Shown here in pieces: positions 27,286 through 35,008 of a stretch of DNA of 64,000 bases. The stretch's first letter is position 1; each line of letters opens with the position of its first letter. The notes under the pieces were generated by a model that made no database searches, had not been told where the DNA came from, and worked only from the letters and a program-made list of their open reading frames with translations. This DNA comes from Echinicola strongylocentroti (lineage in GTDB: Bacteria; Bacteroidota; Bacteroidia; Cytophagales; Cyclobacteriaceae): positions 2,403,001-2,467,000 of the forward strand of contig NZ_CP030041.1 in assembly GCF_003260975.1 (NCBI RefSeq), given 5' to 3'. The position numbers and the translations under genes are program-made.

Positions 27286-27858
27286 TTAGTATTGGTCAAT
27301 TACCGCACAGATTTTATCGAAAATCTCATCGATACCCCCTACTCCGTGAATGGTCGATAGCTTACCTTGCTTTTCATAATAAGTCGCCACAGGGAGTGTT
27401 TCTTCCTTATATACTTTTATACGAGTATTGATTTTTTCTTCATCTTGATCATCAGCCCTGCCAGAGGTTTTGCCACGATGACGGATACGTTCTTTCAACT
27501 CTTCTTCAGGCACATCCAAGGCGATCATCCCAGAAATCCCCATGTTTTTTTCTTCCAATAAAGCATCAAGTGCCTCCGCCTGCGCCACAGTACGGGGAAA
27601 ACCATCAAGGATAAACCCCTTGGCCGCCTCGGTATTCTTGATCTTATCATCCACCATGCCAATCACTACTTCATCTGGCACCAGTCTGCCTTCATCCATG
27701 TACTTTCTGGCCAACTTGCCCAAATCGGTCCCTTCACCAAGATGTTTTCTGAACAAATCCCCCGTAGAGATGTGCTCCAATTCGTATTTCGCGATAAGCT
27801 TCTCACTTTGCGTCCCTTTGCCGGCACCCGGAGGGCCAAATAAAACTATGTTTAGCAT
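27286..27858 (-). CDS. adk: Adenylate kinase (short form)
   Basis: 190 residues. Interconverts ATP + AMP and 2 ADP. P-loop GPPGAGKGT (8-16), GFILDGFPRT, and a short LID (RHRGKTSGRADDQDE) without zinc cysteines, the compact form common in Bacteroidota. It sits between hpt and obgE, 41 bases after hpt, likely one purine-metabolism transcript. Confidence 0.96.
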   Translation of the reverse strand: MLNIVLFGPPGAGKGTQSEKLIAKYELEHISTGDLFRKHLGEGTDLGKLARKYMDEGRLVPDEVVIGMVDDKIKNTEAAKGFILDGFPRTVAQAEALDALLEEKNMGISGMIALDVPEEELKERIRHRGKTSGRADDQDEEKINTRIKVYKEETLPVATYYEKQGKLSTIHGVGGIDEIFDKICAVIDQY

Positions 27859-27899
27859 GATTTACTATTTGGTTAATGTAGTGTTCTGGGGAAGCCCCC

Positions 27900-28427
27900 T
27901 CATTTTAGTTGATATATTTCTTTAAGGTTTCGACCATAACCATCGTAATCCAACCCATACCCCACAACGAATTTATTAGGAATCTCAAACCCTACATAAT
28001 CGACGACCACATCGGACTCCAACGCTTCCGGTTTTAGCAGAAGGCTGACTACGGAAATACTGGAAGGAGAGTGCTCCTTGAGTTTTTTTATCAGGTAATC
28101 CATGCTCCTTCCTGTGTCCACAATATCCTCCACGATGATCACATGACGGTCACCAATACCCATACTCAGGCCTATCACTTCTTTGACCTGGCCCGTAGAA
28201 CGGGTCGCTTCGTAGGAAGCTATCTTTATAAAAGCCATTTGTAGCGGAGCATCTATTTCTTTCATCAAGTCTGACAAGAACATAAAAGCACCATTTAGAA
28301 CCCCAAGGACCACAGGGTCTTTGCTTTTATAATCTTCCGACAACTTCCCTCCCAGAACCTGTATTCGCTCCCTCAATTGCCGCTCGGAAAGATATAGCTC
28401 AAATTCCTTATCTTTTACCTTTAGCAT
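27900..28427 (-). CDS. hpt: Hypoxanthine phosphoribosyltransferase
   Basis: 175 residues. Salvages hypoxanthine (and probably guanine) with PRPP to IMP/GMP. The PRPP-binding motif VIIVEDIVDTGRSMDYL and the flexible-loop region (SYEATRSTGQVKEV) are intact; the C-terminal FVVGYGLDYDGYGRNL is the base-binding block. First gene of hpt-adk. Confidence 0.95.
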   Translation of the reverse strand: MLKVKDKEFELYLSERQLRERIQVLGGKLSEDYKSKDPVVLGVLNGAFMFLSDLMKEIDAPLQMAFIKIASYEATRSTGQVKEVIGLSMGIGDRHVIIVEDIVDTGRSMDYLIKKLKEHSPSSISVVSLLLKPEALESDVVVDYVGFEIPNKFVVGYGLDYDGYGRNLKEIYQLK

Positions 28428-28442
28428 ATATGCAATAAAAAA

Positions 28443-28459
28443 GCCCCCGGTCAGAGGGC
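28443..28459 (-). terminator. Short hairpin with T-run between the M42 gene and hpt
   Basis: GCCC (28443-28446) can pair with GGGC (28456-28459); on the minus strand the stem is followed by TTTTTTATTG. The stem is only 4-5 base pairs, so termination of the M42 peptidase transcript would be moderate. Confidence 0.4.
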
Positions 28460-28463
28460 ATCA

Positions 28464-28471
28464 CAAATATA
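28464..28471 (-). promoter_or_regulatory. -7-like box ahead of hpt
   Basis: TATATTTG on the minus strand, exact TAnnTTTG, 37 bases before the hpt ATG. No TTG at the -33 spacing. The short hairpin at 28443-28459 would be at the very start of the transcript. Confidence 0.4.
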
Positions 28472-28516
28472 GAAAATTTTAATTTGCGCTTCCTAATTTG
28501 AAAGCCAAAGACTTAC

Positions 28517-29434
28517 CTATAAATGGGCCATCAAGTACTTGTACATCATGATCATGGCCTCAAGGTCCTTAAGGGAAACTTTCTCATATGGCGTGTGAAC
28601 ATTGTCCTCCGCCGCTCCTATGAAGCACCAATCTACCATATAATGACTCATCTGTACCTCTCTCCCATCACTGCCCCCTGCTCCTTCCACTTCTACCTGA
28701 TAGGGGACTCCGCTTTCTTCTGCCAACTGGAGTATTTTGTCCACGTACACTTTTCTTGGGATAAACTGATCACGAAGTGAAATAGCGACTCCTTCATGAT
28801 GTCTCACCCCTTCTGTCACCCAGGTAATATCAGAAATCAACGCCTGCCTTACTCCCCAATTTTCATAAACGTACTTCATTAAGAAAGGAACACTTCCTCC
28901 TCCATGTTCCTCATAAGTAGAAAAAACGATGACACCGTCTTCTAAATCTTCACATAACTGCAAAGCATTATACACCCCTAGACGATTATCGAGGTAAGCG
29001 GCTTGAATATAACCATCCGCTACCTTTACATCCTGTTTATAAGATAGGTTGGTTCCCGGAACGATGCCCCTAGGAAAATCATGGGTAACCTTACCATCAT
29101 CTACGGTCACGCTACATTCGATATAGCCCAAGGCATCCTCACCGACCAGCACATCTCCATCGGACACGTCAGGGCCACCGACAGGCACCAATTGGTTTTC
29201 ATAGCGGGCTGTAAAACCGATGGTATCCATATGAGCAAAGACTACAGTTCGTGGATTTCCGAACTTTAAAATGATATTATCGTGAAATTTTTCTCCAAAA
29301 TACACTTCTGGCTGAACCTTCCAGTTTTTTCTACGTTGTAGCACATAATCGACTACAAAAGCAGAAAAAGCATGTTCATCACCTGAAACTCCTCTTTTTT
29401 CGAGGATTTCATAAAGAAAATCAATGTTTGGCAT
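28517..29434 (-). CDS. M42-family metallo-aminopeptidase
   Basis: 305 residues, cytosolic di-metal aminopeptidase of the glutamyl/tetrahedral (TET) group. Visible ligands and motifs: HMDTIGF (first metal His/Asp), YLDNRLGVY (bridging Asp), STYEEHGGG (catalytic Glu pair), SDITW, and HTPYE near the end. Slightly shorter than typical M42 enzymes (about 350 residues), so the dimerisation domain may be reduced. Single gene upstream of hpt on the same strand. Confidence 0.85.
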   Translation of the reverse strand: MPNIDFLYEILEKRGVSGDEHAFSAFVVDYVLQRRKNWKVQPEVYFGEKFHDNIILKFGNPRTVVFAHMDTIGFTARYENQLVPVGGPDVSDGDVLVGEDALGYIECSVTVDDGKVTHDFPRGIVPGTNLSYKQDVKVADGYIQAAYLDNRLGVYNALQLCEDLEDGVIVFSTYEEHGGGSVPFLMKYVYENWGVRQALISDITWVTEGVRHHEGVAISLRDQFIPRKVYVDKILQLAEESGVPYQVEVEGAGGSDGREVQMSHYMVDWCFIGAAEDNVHTPYEKVSLKDLEAMIMMYKYLMAHL

Positions 29435-29521
29435 AGTTTATGAACTGTTAATTTTTGCAAATTTGGGATAATTTATCTTAAAACAAATAGTGAAAAATTT
29501 ATAGTTATTGAATAAAAAATT

Positions 29522-29529
29522 TACATTTG
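29522..29529 (+). promoter_or_regulatory. -7 box of the OmpA-family gene
   Basis: TACATTTG matches TAnnTTTG exactly. The leader would be about 73 bases, extremely AT-rich and ending in long A and T runs just before the ATG, typical of strongly translated Bacteroidota outer membrane protein genes. Confidence 0.55.
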
Positions 29530-29606
29530 CATTACAGTTATTAGTTACTAAGTTTGGATTTAAATTAATTAAACACTTAATTTTGAAAAAAAATTTTTTT
29601 TAAATC

Positions 29607-30878
29607 ATGAAAAAATTATTACTATCAACATTAATGGCTGGAGCGTTAGCAGTTGGAGCTAATGCCCAAAATGACTTCAATAAGTGGTCAATCGATGTTA
29701 ATGGTGGGTTCAATAAAGCGATGGCGCCAATGTCGCCAGGTTATTATTCTCCCTCCTTGAATCTCGGACATGCTGACGTAGGTGTCAGGTACATGTTTAA
29801 CGAGAAGTTCGGTGCGAAAGTGGATTACGGATTCGGCAAATACAGCAGTGCTGATGGTGAGCCTTCTTTCGAAACAAACTATTACAGAGTAAACCTTCAA
29901 GGTGTTGCTAACCTTGCAAGGGTATTCAACTTCGAAACTTGGACTAAAACAGTTGGTCTATTGACCCACTTTGGTGCAGGTATGGGAAGAGTCACTCCTC
30001 AAGAGAACGAATGGGCTGACTTCAAAGACGATACTTATAACTTCATCTTTGGATTCACTCCACAAGTTAGATTAGGAAACAGAGTATCTCTTAATGGTGA
30101 CATTAGCATGTTGGTCGCAGGTCGTCAAAACGTCGCCTTCGATGGACACACTGAAGTAGGCCCTACGGATCCTGGTTATTATGGTGCCAATGCGGTATCA
30201 TGGACAGGTACTTTGGGACTGTCTTTCTACCTAGGTGGACATGATGTTCACGCTGACTGGTATGTAAGGGACTCCCAATATGCTACCAAGGATGAACTGG
30301 AAAGCCAAATTGGTGAAATCAAGGACATGCTGAAAGACTCTGATGGTGACGGTGTACCTGACTATCTTGACAAAGAGCCTAACACTCCTGCAGGAGCTAG
30401 AGTAGACTCTCACGGTAGAACACTTGACTCTGACGGTGACGGCATCCCTGATCACTCTGACGATTGCGCATTCGTTCCAGGCCCAGCGTCTAACAACGGT
30501 TGCCCTGTAGAAGAAGTGGATGAAACTGACTTCTTCAAGAAAGCAATCAACGAAGGCTATGTAAATGTTTACTATGCATTTGACAGCGCTAAACCACTTG
30601 GTTACTCTTCTTCTTCTGTTAGCTATGTAGCTAACTTCTTGAAAAGAAACCCAGGCGTAAATGTAGCCATCAGCGGTTATGCTGACGAAATCGGTCCAGA
30701 TGACTACAACATGAAATTATCTGAAAAAAGAGCAAAAGCTGTATATGATCTGTTGATCTCTGCTGGTATCGACTCTTCCAGAATCTCTTACAAAGGATAC
30801 GGTGAAGACACTAGCGTAGACAAGCAATCTTCAGATGCTCGTCAGCTTGCAAGAAGAGCTTCTTTCGAGGTTCAATAA
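29607..30878 (+). CDS. OmpA-family outer membrane protein with calcium-type repeats
   Basis: 423 residues: signal peptide 1-20 (cleaved after GANA), N-terminal beta-barrel (about 22-225), two thrombospondin type 3-like repeats (DSDGDGVPD near 245 and DSDGDGIPD near 273) with a CAFVPGPASNNGC pair, then an OmpA C-terminal peptidoglycan-binding domain (about 319-423, ISGYADEIG, NMKLSEKRAKAV). It anchors the outer membrane to the cell wall and is likely a major outer membrane protein. Monocistronic, with its own terminator. Confidence 0.93.
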   Translation: MKKLLLSTLMAGALAVGANAQNDFNKWSIDVNGGFNKAMAPMSPGYYSPSLNLGHADVGVRYMFNEKFGAKVDYGFGKYSSADGEPSFETNYYRVNLQGVANLARVFNFETWTKTVGLLTHFGAGMGRVTPQENEWADFKDDTYNFIFGFTPQVRLGNRVSLNGDISMLVAGRQNVAFDGHTEVGPTDPGYYGANAVSWTGTLGLSFYLGGHDVHADWYVRDSQYATKDELESQIGEIKDMLKDSDGDGVPDYLDKEPNTPAGARVDSHGRTLDSDGDGIPDHSDDCAFVPGPASNNGCPVEEVDETDFFKKAINEGYVNVYYAFDSAKPLGYSSSSVSYVANFLKRNPGVNVAISGYADEIGPDDYNMKLSEKRAKAVYDLLISAGIDSSRISYKGYGEDTSVDKQSSDARQLARRASFEVQ

Positions 30879-30901
30879 TCAAAGCTTAAAGCATTATTTT
30901 A

Positions 30902-30930
30902 AAACCGGCCTTTCGAGGTCGGTTTTTTTT
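30902..30930 (+). terminator. Terminator of the OmpA-family gene
   Basis: AAACCGGCC pairs with GGTCGGTTT (one bulge/mismatch) around TTTCGA, followed by a nine-base T-run. Confidence 0.9.
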
Positions 30931-30934
30931 TGTT

Positions 30935-30942
30935 TATTTTTG
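30935..30942 (+). promoter_or_regulatory. -7 box of upp, leaderless layout
   Basis: TATTTTTG, an exact TAnnTTTG, ends 6 bases before the upp ATG and directly follows the T-run of the previous terminator. The transcript would start at or within a base or two of the start codon. No TTG at -33. Confidence 0.5.
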
Positions 30943-30948
30943 GGCTAT

Positions 30949-31596
30949 ATGTTTGTACTTACGGATCACAATTCAATAGCCAACCAATACATGGAGGGCT
31001 TACGGGATATTTCCCAACAAAACGACCGGCTTAAATTCCGAAGGAACATGGAGCGCCTGGGCGAAATAATCGCTTATGAGCTCTCTAAATCCCTCGACTA
31101 TAGCTCCCACGCCATCACTACCCCTCTTGCAGAGACGACCTCTAATAAGCTCTCCGACTCCCCTGTGATCATCTCTATATTAAGGGCAGCTATCCCATTC
31201 TATCAGGGATTTCTTAATTATTTTGATCAAGCAGACAGCGGATTTATCGGAGCATACAGAAAAGCGGAAACCTCAGGAACTGAAGTAGAAATTGATTTTA
31301 GTTACCTTGCTGCCCCGAATATTGAAGGCAAAGAAATCATTTTGGTGGATCCGATGCTGGCCACTGGTAAATCATTGATCACCAGTGTTGGGCAACTGCT
31401 GAAAAACGGCACCCCAAAAAAAATCCATATAGCAGCTGTCATCGCGGCACCAGAAGGCATCCACCACCTTAAAGAGCGCTTGGGACTTCCTTATCAACTT
31501 TGGCTAGGAGCCGTAGATGAAAAACTCAATGAAAAAGCATACATCGTCCCCGGGCTTGGAGATGCAGGTGACCTATCTTTCGGACCAAAACACTAA
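30949..31596 (+). CDS. upp: Uracil phosphoribosyltransferase
   Basis: 215 residues. Converts uracil and PRPP to UMP. PRPP loop ILVDPMLATGKSL and the C-terminal uracil-binding block IVPGLGDAGDLSFG are present. The start MFVLTDHNSIANQ fits family N-termini; an in-frame upstream extension to 30835 would run through the preceding terminator and the end of the OmpA gene and is rejected. Followed after 6 bases by the exchanger gene. Confidence 0.95.
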   Translation: MFVLTDHNSIANQYMEGLRDISQQNDRLKFRRNMERLGEIIAYELSKSLDYSSHAITTPLAETTSNKLSDSPVIISILRAAIPFYQGFLNYFDQADSGFIGAYRKAETSGTEVEIDFSYLAAPNIEGKEIILVDPMLATGKSLITSVGQLLKNGTPKKIHIAAVIAAPEGIHHLKERLGLPYQLWLGAVDEKLNEKAYIVPGLGDAGDLSFGPKH

Positions 31597-31602
31597 CCTA
31601 CG

Positions 31603-32532
31603 TTGATTTACCTATTGATCGTTTTAGGCTTCCTTATTTTACTTGGGGGCGGAAAGGCCTTGGTGGATGGAGCATCTGCCATTGCAGTCAAACTAGGCAT
31701 GAGTCCTGGGCTTATTGGCATGACAATCGTCGCTTTTGGCACTTCTGCACCAGAGCTACTTGTGAGTGTCACAGCAGCATTAAAAGGCACCAGTGACATT
31801 GCTATAGGTAACGTCATTGGTTCCAATATATCCAATATCACCTTGGTGCTGGGTATATCTGCCCTGATTTATCCTATTAGATTGAATTTAAAAATCCTTA
31901 AATTTGACTATTCTTTCACCTTATTGGCCACCCTACTTTTCTATATTCTGGCCCTAAACCATGTCATTTCCTTTATAGATGGCATTATTCTCTTTGCCAC
32001 TCTCATCCTCATTAATTGGTATTATTTTACAAAAGCCGACGAAGTACCGGACGAATTCACTACTGAAGAAGCAGAGGAAGCCAAGAGAGAACCCATCATC
32101 AAATCCATATTATATATTCTCGTCGGTATGGTAGGGTTATACTTCGGCGCAGAACTGCTGGTCAACAATGCCGTGACCTTGGCCCAAGAATATGGTGTCA
32201 GCGAACGGATAATAGGTGTCACGATCATTGCTATTGGTACAAGTCTGCCAGAACTTGCTACTTCGGTTATTGCAGCAAGAAAAAAAGAAACCGATATCGC
32301 TCTAGGAAATATCTTAGGCAGTAACATGCAGAACATTCTTTCCATAATTGGTGTTACAGCTATGATAAAGCCTATTGAAGTGAGTGACCTCTTTCTATCA
32401 AGCGACTTTCTCTGGATGATTGGTTTTACCGTTTTGCTATTCCCAATTATGCGTACTGGTTTTAAAATCAGTAGATCTGAAGGTGGTCTCTTGCTGGCAG
32501 TTTATATCATTTATCTAATATTTCTCTTGTGA
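31603..32532 (+). CDS. Sodium/calcium exchanger (CaCA family)
   Basis: 309 residues, about 10 membrane helices. The two inverted alpha-repeats are clear: GTSAPELLVSVTAALKG... with GNVIGSNISNI, and GTSLPELATSVIAARKK... with GNILGSNMQNI, the YrbG-like pattern with ion-binding Glu in each. Moves Ca2+ out in exchange for Na+ (possibly K+ dependent). It starts at TTG (31603), 6 bases after upp, and its stop overlaps the GTG of the next gene. Confidence 0.92.
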   Translation: MIYLLIVLGFLILLGGGKALVDGASAIAVKLGMSPGLIGMTIVAFGTSAPELLVSVTAALKGTSDIAIGNVIGSNISNITLVLGISALIYPIRLNLKILKFDYSFTLLATLLFYILALNHVISFIDGIILFATLILINWYYFTKADEVPDEFTTEEAEEAKREPIIKSILYILVGMVGLYFGAELLVNNAVTLAQEYGVSERIIGVTIIAIGTSLPELATSVIAARKKETDIALGNILGSNMQNILSIIGVTAMIKPIEVSDLFLSSDFLWMIGFTVLLFPIMRTGFKISRSEGGLLLAVYIIYLIFLL

Positions 32533-32996
32533 GCGACATGCTTGAATATATCCTTCAATTCCTAGCGATTTACGCCATCTGCCTTTTCAAATTCATTGGA
32601 GGCCCCCTCCTAGGAAACGCAGCCGACTACAGCATATTTGAAATCGTACTGGTCACTGTTTCCGGTATGATGACCAGCGTAGTTGTATTTACATTTCTAG
32701 GAGAATGGATCAAGACCAATTGGACCATAAAAATCAGGAAGAACAAAAGGAAATTCACTCCTAAAACCAGAAAAATCATTCAGGTTTGGCAAAAATTTGG
32801 AGCAGCAGGTGTTGCAGCCATCACTCCTTTGGTACTCACTCCGATTGGCGGCACTATCCTATTGACCTCCTTCGGAGTGAAGCGACGGAAAATCTTCACC
32901 TATATGCTGCTCAGTTCTATTTGTTGGGCATTTGTCTTGGGCATGTCCATCAATCAGATCATGAAAATCCCTTTTTTAAAACAATTACTCGGGTGA
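32529..32996 (+). CDS. Small integral membrane protein coupled to the exchanger
   Basis: 155 residues, three to four hydrophobic segments separated by a basic stretch (IRKNKRKFTPKTRKI). The end of the third region, AAITPLVLTPIGGTILLTSF, recalls the small multidrug-export/SNARE-associated membrane families, but I cannot assign it firmly. GTG at 32529 overlaps the exchanger stop TGA (GTGA), so translation is coupled; ATG at 32538 is an alternative. Its last 12 bases overlap the 3' end of the convergent sdaA. Confidence 0.75.
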   Translation: MSDMLEYILQFLAIYAICLFKFIGGPLLGNAADYSIFEIVLVTVSGMMTSVVVFTFLGEWIKTNWTIKIRKNKRKFTPKTRKIIQVWQKFGAAGVAAITPLVLTPIGGTILLTSFGVKRRKIFTYMLLSSICWAFVLGMSINQIMKIPFLKQLLG

Positions 32997-33893
32997 TTCC
33001 TCGTCTGGAAGGATTTCGATATCCTGGATCAACACCTTTTTGGCAATACCTTTACCAGTAAGCGTAGCCGCTAATCCGCCTAAAGCGGTTTCCTTGTATT
33101 TGTTCTCCATACTTGAGCCGATTTCCCCCATGGCTTCCACACACTCATCGACAGGAATCACACCACTCACATCTGCAAGGGCTATCTGTGCGGAGCTATT
33201 CGCAATGGCAGCTGCACTGGCATTTCTCACTACACAAGGCACCTCCACCAAACCCGCTACAGGGTCGCAGACCAACCCAAGCATACACTGGATTGTTATG
33301 GCTACTGCATTAAAAACCTGGTCAGTATTACCGCCAAGGCAATATACCATGGCGCCAGAGGCCATTGCTGCTGCTGAGCCTGTCTCGGCTTGGCAGCCGC
33401 CTACTGCCCCCGCCAAGCTCGCATTCTGCTCGATGATGAGGGCTATGCCTGCCCCTACCAGCAATCCCTCAAGTATTTCTTGATCCTCTAAGTCATGGAT
33501 CTCCTGAAGTGTGTACAGCGTGCCCGGCAATATCCCAGAGGCACCAGCCGTGGGAGCAGCTACTACCCTGCCCATACAACTATTGACCTCCTTGGCCGCA
33601 AGCGCCCTCGATACCAGCCGCTGAAACTCCGGGGACAATACCGACAATGGATGATTATAGACTTTCTTTGCTCCGTTATTAATCATACCAGACCTTGAGA
33701 TCATGTCTTCCTTAAGTCCTGTATCAACGGCATCTTTCATTACTCTATATGCCTGAAGAAGACCTTCCCAAATAGAGCTTTCTGACTTGCCCCGCTGTTC
33801 CATTTCGTACTCCAACACAGGGCCATAAAGCGGCACCTCATTTTTCTCACAATAGGCCTTCCATCCTTGAAAGGTTTCAAATAAATAGCTCAT
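32985..33893 (-). CDS. sdaAA: L-serine dehydratase, iron-sulfur dependent, alpha subunit
   Basis: 302 residues. Deaminates L-serine to pyruvate. The three cluster cysteines are visible: Cys106 (NSCMGRVVAAPTAGASG), Cys167 (GGCQAETGSAAA) and Cys209 (VCDPVAGLVEVPC). This is the alpha subunit only; the beta/ACT-like subunit that B. subtilis encodes as sdaAB is not in the window and must be elsewhere or absent. Start MSYLFETFQGW chosen; a longer frame to 33971 would read through the neighbouring terminator. It overlaps the convergent membrane-protein gene by 12 bases. Confidence 0.92.
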   Translation of the reverse strand: MSYLFETFQGWKAYCEKNEVPLYGPVLEYEMEQRGKSESSIWEGLLQAYRVMKDAVDTGLKEDMISRSGMINNGAKKVYNHPLSVLSPEFQRLVSRALAAKEVNSCMGRVVAAPTAGASGILPGTLYTLQEIHDLEDQEILEGLLVGAGIALIIEQNASLAGAVGGCQAETGSAAAMASGAMVYCLGGNTDQVFNAVAITIQCMLGLVCDPVAGLVEVPCVVRNASAAAIANSSAQIALADVSGVIPVDECVEAMGEIGSSMENKYKETALGGLAATLTGKGIAKKVLIQDIEILPDEESPE

Positions 33894-33978
33894 ATGCCAT
33901 GGGTTTATATTCTGTAGACAAATTTCAAAATTGCCTTGTACAAAACAAATTCCACAGTACAAATCTTGCACAATAAAA

Positions 33979-34006
33979 AGCCTTCTGTTATCTCTAACAG
34001 AAGGCT
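33979..34006 (-). terminator. Terminator of the FKBP-like lipoprotein gene
   Basis: AGCCTTCTGTTA (33979-33990) pairs perfectly with TAACAGAAGGCT (33995-34006); the minus-strand tail is TTTTATTG. Confidence 0.93.
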
Positions 34007-34031
34007 CTATTTCCTCACTTCAACCCATCAA

Positions 34032-34991
34032 TCAATCTATTGATTCTATAGTTGCCTCAAATAGAATTGGAGTAAATGGCCTGAGTGGAATGTTTAAATA
34101 ACCTTGATCAAAATAATCCTTCCTGATAGCATCAGGAATTACTTGCGCTGTATTGACAAATGAGGTAGCTGAAGATGCTATGATCTGCACTTCAGCGTCT
34201 TTATGCCGGTCCTTGAACCCGATGTTCAGGAACTCATAATTATCATCATCGCCCAAAGTAGTCGTAACAGAATTGTCGAGTGATTTTGAAAAGGAATCAT
34301 CCTGTCCCAATTCAAACATCTCAAAGGTAAATCGCATGGAGTTTCCATTTTTGCTGGCTTCGGTATCTTCATCACCTGCCTCCACTACTTTGAGGTACAC
34401 ACCTTCTTCTACTTTCTCAAAGCCTTCAAGTCCATTTTGATCAATATACCCCTGTATCAGATTATCCTCTATCGTTGCCACTTCCTGCGGAGCATATATT
34501 TTCTCAAAATGCACAGTGATTTTCATATTGGCATACTGGGGGATAAGCTGGTTATAGCTATAGTCAGAGTAAGCCAAATAAGAAGGCACATAAAGCACAA
34601 GCGTCTCTCCAAGCTCAGCCAAGGCTATAGCTTGATTTACTACAATAGGCGCCAAGGTTTGTCGCTCTCTGTCATACTTAAACTTGATCGGCTCACCATC
34701 TTCCTCTGTATGCGCTTCGATAAATGCTCCCTCCAAAGTCTCCATCTCATAATAGATACCGATGATATCCTCATCATTAAACTTCTGGCCATCTTCTACA
34801 TCCAGCTCCCGGGAATAATAATATCCTGCGGTGGTCTGTTCTGCTTGGATCCCATTTTGATTAATATAATCAGCCAGTTCTTGGTTTTCTTCCTTTACCT
34901 GCTTTTCGTATGCTGACTCTTCGTTGTTCATACATGATGACAAAAGGGCCACTGCGGACATTGTAAATACGGTCTTTAAAACTCTTTTCAT
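34032..34991 (-). CDS. Lipoprotein with two FKBP-like domains
   Basis: 319 residues. Lipoprotein signal with lipobox LSSC (Cys20), so anchored in the envelope. The first domain (about 45-170) keeps FKBP landmarks (GIYYEMETLEG, LGETLVLYVPSYLAYSDYSYNQLIPQYANMK split across 20-residue blocks); the second (about 180-319) is weaker (LKVVEAGDED, VIPDAIRKDY, LRPFTPILFEATI). Several catalytic aromatic positions seem altered, so isomerase activity is doubtful and a chaperone or structural role is possible. It lies 17 bases after the barrel protein gene of the ECF locus and may share its transcript. Confidence 0.75.
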   Translation of the reverse strand: MKRVLKTVFTMSAVALLSSCMNNEESAYEKQVKEENQELADYINQNGIQAEQTTAGYYYSRELDVEDGQKFNDEDIIGIYYEMETLEGAFIEAHTEEDGEPIKFKYDRERQTLAPIVVNQAIALAELGETLVLYVPSYLAYSDYSYNQLIPQYANMKITVHFEKIYAPQEVATIEDNLIQGYIDQNGLEGFEKVEEGVYLKVVEAGDEDTEASKNGNSMRFTFEMFELGQDDSFSKSLDNSVTTTLGDDDNYEFLNIGFKDRHKDAEVQIIASSATSFVNTAQVIPDAIRKDYFDQGYLNIPLRPFTPILFEATIESID

Positions 34992-35008
34992 GTTGGTTAA
35001 GTTTACTT

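Noticed and set aside
30835..30948. Upstream extension of upp
   Set aside because: It would translate the end of the OmpA-family gene and a strong terminator; family N-termini start at 30949.
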